64,000 bases of DNA, taken from an uncultured Prevotellaceae bacterium. Its GTDB lineage: Bacteria; Bacteroidota; Bacteroidia; Bacteroidales; Bacteroidaceae. The position numbers and the translations under genes are program-made. Below are positions 48,101-53,711 of the stretch, piece by piece (position 1 is the stretch's first letter; each line of letters begins with the position of its first letter). Under the pieces are notes generated by a model that saw only the letters and a list, made by a program, of their open reading frames with translations, searched no databases and was not told the DNA's origin. The DNA lies in the NCBI GenBank assembly GCA_947307015.1, contig CAMZHV010000004.1, forward strand, positions 1 to 64,000. Direction: 5' to 3'.

Positions 48101-48235
48101 GAAGGGTGCGCAGGCGCCGGGGAAGGTGTGCCCCATGCCTTCCGTGCCGATGAAGGGGTTGACATAGTCGGTTCGGTTGTTCTGTGCGTGGGCGCCCAAT
48201 GTCAGCGCCGCCAGCATCACGAGTAGGTTTTTCAT
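45119..48235 (-). CDS. GH92 alpha-mannosidase fused to a basic-secretory-protein peptidase domain
   Basis: The 1038-residue exported protein has a signal peptide (MKNLLVMLAALTLGAHA; ATG 48235). It carries a full GH92 module (DYVNPFIGTEGMGHTFPGA, GFSHTHLSGTGHSDLG, FSIWDTYRAEHPLL, GNDDCGQMSAWYIF). GH92 enzymes are exo-acting Ca2+-dependent alpha-mannosidases. The last 230 or so residues form a separate domain with GVLLHELTHAFQLEP, a zincin HExxH motif of plant basic-secretory-protein-like peptidases. It may trim mannose and protein from the same glycoprotein. A type C repeat is read in frame (LLSPQGGKTGEAGHLGG). Confidence 0.88.
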   Translation of the reverse strand: MKNLLVMLAALTLGAHAQNNRTDYVNPFIGTEGMGHTFPGACAPFGLVQLSPDTDTIPHNVDGHYQGKVYEYCAGYQHTDNTIVGFSHTHLSGTGHSDLGDVLIMPQTGPLQLNPGTSDNPDGGYRQRFSHDTEQARPGYYEVTLADNGVRAQLTATPRVGVHCYTYPSDADCQRIIVDLTHGIYNYDGKVLWSSLRVENDTLITGYRITDGWARSNYTYFAISFSQPVANYGYRDRKREPYGGFWGKFDIHNNFPDIAGRNVVAYFEFSGGEALTVKVALSAVSTEGAKLNLAAEAAGKSFDEIAAKTRQEWERELAVIDCEGTADQKAMLYTSLYHTMINPSIYMDVDRHYRGLDGNIHIAEGFDNYTVFSIWDTYRAEHPLLGLLKPSRNTNMVQSMIAHQKQNIVGMLPVWSLMGNEGWCMTGYHAVSVLADAIVKAPLLSPQGGKTGEAGHLGGEWEKAALDAMVATANNRYLPTLADYRRFGYCTYDHDGTAASNTLEYAYDDWTIYRAARQLHRDDIAREFMERAQNYRNTFDPTRGFASPRYRNGQFKADLDPYQTYGEGFIEGNAWNFSFHVPHDVRGLIQCMGGEGAFLDKLNQLFEMNLPAKYYEDNEDITAECLVGGYVHGNEPSHHVPYLYAWTSTPWKTQQWLRTIMNKMYRNHIRGLGGNDDCGQMSAWYIFTAMGFYPVCPGSEQYVLGAPYLPYMKVTLENGKNIEIRAPKVSDKNCYVKSVRLNGQPYSKLYITHSQLMQGCTLEFDMASKPNTRRGLAPAEKPYSLSDEIQSASASIARRMSTDLTDEDRQWNKHLLAIDFHDRASSTKGSAIYHALIPEPDPYIRSVAREVMRCLYFTPEDSMPVLHHLDYVLRNADGVSWKDGDDGNVSITYTTGHIERSFANNDTARVDFETRGVLLHELTHAFQLEPQGIGPYGGSNKAVWEMVEGTADAVRVACGGFHGEKDRPKGGSYHDGYRYIGYFFNWVRENKDSDFIRKMNRSCREVIPWSWDGAVAYALGPGHTIDALWQEYQKAMGD
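46880..46920 (+). repeat. GC-rich repeat, type C, inside the GH92 gene
   Basis: TCTTCCCCCCTTGGGGGGAT palindrome followed by AAGAGGGGGGCTTTAA. It is read in frame on the minus strand. Confidence 0.8.
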
Positions 48236-48302
48236 TAGCTGATGTGTATGGTTGTTTAGGCAGACGCCTCGTTCTTTCGGTATTATTGGCTCTTTCTTGC
48301 TG

Positions 48303-48310
48303 CAAAAGTA
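48303..48310 (-). promoter_or_regulatory. -7 box for the GH92 gene
   Basis: TACTTTTG on the minus strand, 68 nt before the ATG at 48235. It supports the shorter start, since an upstream ATG (48385) would lie before the promoter. Confidence 0.6.
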
Positions 48311-48500
48311 CATAAAAATAAACAACAAACCTTCGTTTTGATACGTTTTAGAACAGTATTGCGGGATAAAAAACTCTTTTTTCATGCCATTTATAGATTT
48401 TTCACGCGCCCGAACCTTATTTAAAAGAGAATTATGTTTAAGTTTGTACTCAAATCGAACTAAAAAAGGTCTTTTAGACCATATTCAAATACCTACTTAT

Positions 48501-49082
48501 ATGAACTTCCTGGAACAAAAAATACTTAAGGACGGAGTAATCAAGCAAGGCAATGTGCTCAAAATTGATAATTTCCTGAACCATCAGATTGACATCAACA
48601 TCATTCGGCAAATAGCAAGTGAACTGAAGCGTCGTTTCCACGATGTAGAGGTGAACAAGATATTGACCATTGAGGCCAGTGGTATCGCCATCGCAACCAT
48701 GCTGGGCCATCTTTATGATGTGCCTGTGGTGTTCGCCAAGAAAGGACAAACGGCCAATAGCACCGACGACAAATACATGAGCCAAGCTTATTCGTTCACG
48801 CACAAGCGGATGAACAATGTATTCGTATCTAAACCGTATCTACAGCCCACAGATAAGGTGCTGATTGTTGATGACTTCTTGGCTGATGGTCAGGCGGCTC
48901 TTGCGCTCATCGATATTGTCCATCAAGCAGGTGCCAAGGTGATGGGAATTGGTGTTGCTGTGGAGAAAGGTCAGCAGAAAGGAGGCCGAATCTTGCGCAA
49001 CGACGGTTTCCATGTCGAATCCATTGCCATCATCGAGGAAATGAATTATGAGGAACAATCCATCCGTTTTCTCGAACAATAG
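48501..49082 (+). CDS. xpt: Xanthine phosphoribosyltransferase
   Basis: Xpt converts xanthine and PRPP to XMP in purine salvage. The 193-residue protein starts MNFLEQKILKDGVIKQGNVL and has the PRPP loop VLIVDDFLADGQAA and TIEASGIAIATMLGH. ATG 48501 is chosen from family length; the frame is open upstream to 48384. A GGTCTTTTAGACC hairpin precedes the start. No purine riboswitch core is visible. Confidence 0.92.
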   Translation: MNFLEQKILKDGVIKQGNVLKIDNFLNHQIDINIIRQIASELKRRFHDVEVNKILTIEASGIAIATMLGHLYDVPVVFAKKGQTANSTDDKYMSQAYSFTHKRMNNVFVSKPYLQPTDKVLIVDDFLADGQAALALIDIVHQAGAKVMGIGVAVEKGQQKGGRILRNDGFHVESIAIIEEMNYEEQSIRFLEQ

Positions 49083-49318
49083 CCCTCCGCTTCATTCACC
49101 AGTTCCAACGAGTATCGCCGCAAGCAAAAATAATTTTTGTTTGAAATAGACTACAGACTACAGCCGCCTGCCTTTGTTATCTACCATATATTTATAACGT
49201 TTCGTTGCTGTTGTTATTGTTCGTTAGTCGCTCGACCTTTTCAAAGATAAGGAATCAATTATTTCGGAATAATCAGTAGAACCGTCCCCATGGTTTCTGA
49301 ACCATGTAGATTTCCTGC
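49083..49318. other. Intergenic spacer without recognisable genes
   Basis: A/T-rich sequence between the convergent xpt and YhcG-like genes. It holds a CATGGTT/AACCATG hairpin (49289-49306) just past the nuclease stop codon. Nothing else is seen. Confidence 0.5.
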
Positions 49319-50383
49319 TCATATTTTCTTCTTATCTAATTCTGCTTCCAATTCCTCAATTGTAGGAAGTGACGATTTCCATTTATCTGCAATTTCCACA
49401 TCAATTGCAGCCTCCCACGATGCGACACCTATTGGTTTGTTGATACTCTCAAGGGAATATTTAACGATGGTCTCGTTTTTACTCTTGACTAAAAGCAGAC
49501 CTATGGTCTTTCCATCCGACTCATGGCGTAAAGTATCATCAACAACAGACTGATAGAACGATAACTGTCCCATCATACCAGGGTCGAAAGGAACGGCTTT
49601 TAATTCTACTACGACAAAACACCGTAGCCGTAGATGGTAGAAAAGCATATCTATATAGTAATCATGTCCAGCCAGCTCCAAATGTACCTGACGACCTACG
49701 AAAGAAAAACCTTGCCCCAATTCAAGCAGGAATTGTGTGATATGAGTGGTTAGGCCATCCTCAATCTCTTTTTCTCTGCTGTTCGCATCAGCACCTGTAA
49801 AATCTAACAAATAGGGGTCTTTGAACATCTGCTGAACCATGTCGGACTGAACATCAGGCAGCGTTTTGTTGAAGTTCGAAGGAATCTTACCCGACCGTTC
49901 CAATGTGTAGTTCTCCAACTGGAGTTCTAAAATGGTTTTGCTCCAACCATGTTCAATGGCGGCCATAGCGTATGCAAGCCGCCGATTGGGTTCCTTCACC
50001 TTTTCCATTAAGCAGATGTTATGCCGCCAAGGTAATTGTGCAACGCACCGTTGCACAATTTGTTCTTCTGGCCACAACTCAGCAAAGCGGCGCATATACT
50101 TCAGATTACGAGGAGAGAAGCCTTGCATCTCAGGGAATGCATATTTCAAGTCAACCGAAAGACGATCTACGACTTTTGTACCCCATCCTTCAGCATCCTG
50201 TCTGCGAAGGATTTCCTTACCAATGCTATAGTACATCATTGACATTTGTACATTGGCGGTCCACATTACCTTTCGCCGTCCATCAGCAACAAGTCTGCTG
50301 ATGATATCCAGCATCTCGCCATACCAATCGGGCATAGTAGATGATGCTGGTGGAGCGGGGAAGAACACCCCTCTTTTAAGCAA
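49319..50383 (-). CDS. YhcG/DUF1016-type PD-(D/E)XK nuclease-domain protein
   Basis: The 354-residue protein has the DUF1016 N-terminal domain (MYYSIGKEILRRQ, GFSPRNLKYMRRFAELWP, QLPWRHNICLMEKV) and the C-terminal nuclease domain (YYIDMLFYHLRLRCFVVVEL, with D..., then ExK as VVVELKAV). Such proteins are often found with restriction and mobile-element genes; their role is not settled. A start at ATG 50335 (MPDWYGEMLDIISRL) is also possible. It stands alone beside the repeat region and tRNA-Pro, so horizontal acquisition is likely. Confidence 0.88.
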   Translation of the reverse strand: MLKRGVFFPAPPASSTMPDWYGEMLDIISRLVADGRRKVMWTANVQMSMMYYSIGKEILRRQDAEGWGTKVVDRLSVDLKYAFPEMQGFSPRNLKYMRRFAELWPEEQIVQRCVAQLPWRHNICLMEKVKEPNRRLAYAMAAIEHGWSKTILELQLENYTLERSGKIPSNFNKTLPDVQSDMVQQMFKDPYLLDFTGADANSREKEIEDGLTTHITQFLLELGQGFSFVGRQVHLELAGHDYYIDMLFYHLRLRCFVVVELKAVPFDPGMMGQLSFYQSVVDDTLRHESDGKTIGLLLVKSKNETIVKYSLESINKPIGVASWEAAIDVEIADKWKSSLPTIEELEAELDKKKI

Positions 50384-50508
50384 AATAATTAAGGAAATAT
50401 ATCATAATTCAATTGTACCGAATCCGATGCAATTGGATTTTGAGTAGTTATTTTCATTACAATAATATTTACTTCTTTGTAAAACTGTTTGCCAATTATT
50501 CAGAAAAA

Positions 50509-51049
50509 CAGCCATTTACAAAAAAGGTTTCAGGTTTCAGATTTGCTTGTATCTTACTCACAATCAATGGCTTTCTGGCTGAACCTTTATCGGCGAGGTT
50601 TCAGCAGGTTTCAGCAAGCTTCAGCCTACCCACCCTTCGGGGCATCTCACAAACCAAAAGCGTCCCAAATTATAAGTAATCGAGCAAAAATATTTAAATA
50701 GATTGACGATAAGATTGACGGAGATTGACGGAGAATATAAACACTTGAATAATTTTGTTTTATCCGTCAATTTCCGTCAATCAAGTCGTCAATCTTCGAA
50801 AATCAATAATGTAATCTAATTTTGAGTACTTACTTACCGATTTAAATTCCGATACATCAAGATTTAAGGTCAGATTTATGTCAGATTTAAGGTCTATAAA
50901 AAATACATCCGAAACTTGAATATTACAATCATCTGAACCTTGCTGAAACCTGCTGAAACCTCAAACGCAAAGGTTCAGCTTGTATGGCTTTGATCAACAG
51001 AAAGTTAAAACCCTAAGCTGAAACCTGAAACCTTTTTGATAAATGGCTG
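50509..51049. repeat. Nested three-tier inverted repeat
   Basis: Outer arms 50509-50540 and 51018-51049 match in reverse complement at 30 of 32 bases (CAGCCATTTA then GGTTTCAGGTTTCAG). Middle arms 50578-50622 and 50935-50979 match at about 38 of 45 (GGTTTCAGCAGGTTTCAGCA). Inner arms 50701-50731 and 50764-50794 match at about 27 of 31 (units of GATTGACGG). Each arm is itself built of short direct repeats. The whole could form one imperfect hairpin of about 540 nt. No gene is recognised within. Confidence 0.8.
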
Positions 51050-51088
51050 GATTTTTGGGATCTCGCGTCATCCATCATTCGTCATCGC

Positions 51089-51345
51089 CACACATATATA
51101 CGTGTGAGGCCATACGTCTATACGTATGTGCCAATACGTCTATACGTATCGCCGTGTCCCATTAATGGGACGCGCGAACCCTCCTAAGAGTCTACGCGAA
51201 CCCTCCTAAGAGTCTACGCGAACCCTCCTAAGAGACCACGCAAACCCTCCTAAGAGTCTACGCGTAGACTCCTAAGGGTTTTTGCAAATTGCCTATAGGG
51301 TTTTGGCGAATTGTCTATAGTGTTTTGGCAGAAAGCCTAAGGGGT
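51089..51345. repeat. 22-bp-phased palindrome array (12 units)
   Basis: Palindromic cores are centred at 51097.5, 51119.5, 51141.5, 51163.5, 51185.5, 51207.5, 51229.5, 51251.5, 51273.5, 51295.5, 51317.5 and 51339.5, exactly 22 bp apart. The cores differ: CACACATATATACGTGTG, ATACGTCTATACGTAT (twice), GTCCCATTAATGGGAC, CTCCTAAGAG (four times), CTCCTAAGGG, CCTATAGG, CTATAG and GCCTAAGGGG. Phase is kept while sequence changes, so it is not a plain tandem repeat and not a CRISPR array. Function unknown. Confidence 0.85.
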
Positions 51346-51349
51346 GTTG

Positions 51350-51393
51350 GCAGAAAAGAAAAACAGCCGATAATCTTTCGACTATCAGCTGTT
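51350..51393 (-). terminator. Intrinsic terminator of tRNA-Pro
   Basis: On the minus strand AACAGCTGATAGTC pairs with GATTATCGGCTGTT across a short GAAA loop and is followed by TTTCTTTT. Confidence 0.8.
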
Positions 51394-51404
51394 CTTTTAA
51401 GTTG

Positions 51405-51479
51405 TCGGGATGACTAGATTCGAACTAGCGACCCCACGCCCCCCAGACGCGTACTCTAACCGGACTGAGCTACATCCCG
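51405..51479 (-). tRNA. tRNA-Pro (anticodon GGG)
   Basis: On the minus strand: acceptor CGGGATG/CATCCCG, D stem GCTC/GAGT, anticodon stem CGCGT/GCGTG with loop CTGGGGG, T arm GCTAG-TTCGAAT-CTAGT, discriminator A, no encoded CCA. The anticodon GGG reads CCC. It borders the accessory patch at 49.3-51.4 kb, and tRNA genes are common integration sites. Confidence 0.93.
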
Positions 51480-51548
51480 AAAACTTGGGTGCAAACGAGC
51501 GAGATTTTGTTCTTTTTTCGTTTTGCGGGTGCAAAGGTAGGCGTTTTT

Positions 51549-51579
51549 TTTGATACGTGCAAACTTTTTGCTACTTTTG
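51549..51579 (+). promoter_or_regulatory. Bacteroidetes-type promoter for aroA
   Basis: TTTG (51549-51552), a 19-nt spacer and TACTTTTG (51572-51579) give an exact -33/-7 match. It lies 32 nt before the aroA ATG and confirms 51612 over an upstream in-frame start at 51489. Confidence 0.8.
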
Positions 51580-51611
51580 TGGCGTTTTTCGACGTAATAA
51601 CTGTTTTTTGT

Positions 51612-52925
51612 ATGAAATATTGTATCAAAACACCTCAGAAACTGAGCTTCGATGTTCGCCTGCCAGCCAGCAAGAGCATCAGCAATCGTGCCCTCATGTT
51701 GAACGCCCTCAGCGGTGCGCCGATGGGTCTGGTAAGTAATATTTCGGACTGCGACGATACCAATGTGATGATGAGTGCATTGTTCCTGTTGGACACGGAA
51801 CGTCGCGAGGGAGCCGCCTGTATGATGCCGCCCGTCGTCAACGTGAAGGCTGCCGGCACAGCCATGCGTTTTCTCACCGCCTTGCTGTCCGTGAGCCCCG
51901 GCACGCACACCATCACCGGCACGGAACGCATGTGTCACCGTCCTATCGGCATCCTTGTGGAGGCGCTACGCACGCTTGGCGCGCAGATCGAATACTTGGG
52001 CGAAGAGGGCTTCCCGCCCCTGAGCATAAAGGGTACACGTCTGGGGGGCGGTGAGCTGGAACTGAAAGGTGATGTGAGCTCGCAGTATATCTCTGCCCTC
52101 TTGATGATTGCCCCCCTGTTGGACAATGGGTTGACACTGAAGCTGAAAGGTGAGATTGTCAGCCGTCCTTATATCGACATGACGCTGGCGATGATGTGCG
52201 AGCACGGCGCTAAGGCACGATGGACCGCCAAGAACACGCTGCGCGTGGAACCCAAGGCATACGTACCGACGCCATACAGCGTGGAGGCCGACTGGAGCGC
52301 GGCATCATACTGGTATGAGATTATGCTTCTTCAAGATCAGCGTAACCTCGCCACATCGCTACGCGGGCTCTTCCCCAAGAGTATACAGGGTGACAGCGCC
52401 GTGCAGGAAATCTTCAGGAAGCTGTCTGTCTTCTCCGCGACACTCGCAATGGATGAGATGACGCCGAAGACTGTCCTCATCCGCAATGGTCGTGTGCCGA
52501 AGCACTTGGAACTTGACTTCACGAAGACGCCCGACCTGGCACAGACGCTCGTCGTTGCCTGTGCGCTGAAGGGTATAACATTCCGTTGCAGCGGTTTGCA
52601 GAGCCTACGCATCAAGGAGACCGACCGTATCGCTGCCCTTCAGAAGGAATTGGCCAAGATTGGTGTGCGTGTCACCATCGAGGGCGACAGCGTGATGAGC
52701 TGGGCAGGCCCCAAGAACCAGCCTGAAGGCGAAATTGCTTACCTGAAGCCACTGCCTGATACGGCCATCGACACCTACGACGACCACCGCATGGCGATGG
52801 CCTTCGCACCTGCCGCCCTCGTGTTAGGCAGCATCGTCATCAATGACCCCGAAGTGGTCTCCAAGTCCTATCCCAACTTCTGGGAGGACTTGAAAGAGGC
52901 GGGATTCGAAGTGAGCCCCTTGTAG
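51612..52925 (+). CDS. aroA: 3-phosphoshikimate 1-carboxyvinyltransferase (EPSP synthase)
   Basis: AroA transfers the enolpyruvyl group of PEP to shikimate 3-phosphate. The 437-residue protein has RLPASKSISNRALML, GTAMRFLTALLS, SSQYISALLMIAPLL, LRIKETDRIAALQKELAKIG and DDHRMAMAFAPAAL, which hold the substrate-binding and catalytic residues. The promoter at 51549-51579 fixes the start at ATG 51612. Confidence 0.95.
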   Translation: MKYCIKTPQKLSFDVRLPASKSISNRALMLNALSGAPMGLVSNISDCDDTNVMMSALFLLDTERREGAACMMPPVVNVKAAGTAMRFLTALLSVSPGTHTITGTERMCHRPIGILVEALRTLGAQIEYLGEEGFPPLSIKGTRLGGGELELKGDVSSQYISALLMIAPLLDNGLTLKLKGEIVSRPYIDMTLAMMCEHGAKARWTAKNTLRVEPKAYVPTPYSVEADWSAASYWYEIMLLQDQRNLATSLRGLFPKSIQGDSAVQEIFRKLSVFSATLAMDEMTPKTVLIRNGRVPKHLELDFTKTPDLAQTLVVACALKGITFRCSGLQSLRIKETDRIAALQKELAKIGVRVTIEGDSVMSWAGPKNQPEGEIAYLKPLPDTAIDTYDDHRMAMAFAPAALVLGSIVINDPEVVSKSYPNFWEDLKEAGFEVSPL

Positions 52926-53336
52926 CCCCTTTAGCCCCCTATAGCCCCCCAAGGGGGCGCTTGAAACTTGAAATTTCATTAAGAACAACGAATTACACAA
53001 ATTACACGAATTTCAGAAACTTTCTGATGTTGAAAAAAACAAGAAAAACCCCTCTTCTAATGTCTGAGTCTTTCAGACTTACGTGCTGCAGTCATGGCGA
53101 TGCGCCTGAAAGCAGGCTTTCGCGCACGCCCCGCCATCATCACTCGTTTCGTCCCGAAACACAGACATCAGCAGAGGCAAACGCTCGAACTTGTTCGCTT
53201 CTTCGAGTCTCTTCTATGAGACGAGTCTGAAGAACATCGCGCTTCGCGCTAAAAAACAGAGCTACTGGCATTAGGACAAGCTTCAGAGGACAATTTTTTA
53301 TGTTTTTTTCTTTATCAAATAACTTGCGAAAGTTGA
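52926..53336. other. Intergenic spacer with GC-rich repeat and hairpins
   Basis: It begins with a type C-like repeat (52925-52963, GCCCCCTATAGCCCCCCAAG then GGGGGC). A GAATTACACAAATTACACGAA tandem spacer repeat and hairpins near 53050-53075 and 53200-53250 follow. A frame of 89 codons here has no family features and was not called. Confidence 0.5.
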
Positions 53337-53636
53337 ATGAATAATAAAACGACGATTGAAGACTTTGTTTGTTGTGGCCAACATGCTGTCTGCGAGAAGG
53401 AGCTGTTGATGAAGGCCGCTGCAGAGCCCATCGAGTACTTCGACGACGAGGAGCTCGACCGATTCCGTGGACGTGCTGCCGATGCCTACACGCCAGCGGA
53501 GGAAGAGGAGTTCCGTGAGGTGCTTTACACCACGCTGAAGCGTGAGGTCGGCGACTGGCTGCGCAGCCTGCAACTGCGTGGCATAGAGTTGCCGGAAGGC
53601 ATCCGCGATGAGGCTTTGATGCTGATGGACGAGTGA
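53337..53636 (+). CDS. Small acidic conserved-type protein upstream of porW
   Basis: A 99-residue acidic protein with an N-terminal FVCCGQHAVCEKELL cysteine pattern and EYFDDEELDRFRGRAADAY, then a C-terminal helical part (GDWLRSLQLRGIELPEGIRD). Sequence style and position before porW suggest a conserved Bacteroidales protein. The three cysteines could bind metal. I cannot assign a function. Confidence 0.75.
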   Translation: MNNKTTIEDFVCCGQHAVCEKELLMKAAAEPIEYFDDEELDRFRGRAADAYTPAEEEEFREVLYTTLKREVGDWLRSLQLRGIELPEGIRDEALMLMDE

Positions 53637-53711
53637 AATAATGAGGGTCAAGAGAGAATAATGACGCGAGAAAAACAATAAAACGACGAAGGCAACGTTA
53701 TATAATAAGGT

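Noticed and set aside
48384..48500. Purine riboswitch or longer N-terminus upstream of xpt
   Set aside because: No purine aptamer core is visible, and the 39 extra codons have no resemblance to Xpt. Family length supports ATG 48501.
51174..51261. CRISPR array from the four near-identical CCCTCCTAAGAG units
   Set aside because: Units are 22 bp and directly abutting, with no unique spacers and no cas genes. The phase continues through units of other sequence.
52961..53230. 89-codon frame between aroA and the small acidic protein
   Set aside because: It runs through spacer repeats and hairpins, with low-complexity Arg/Thr/Ser-rich translation and no family resemblance.
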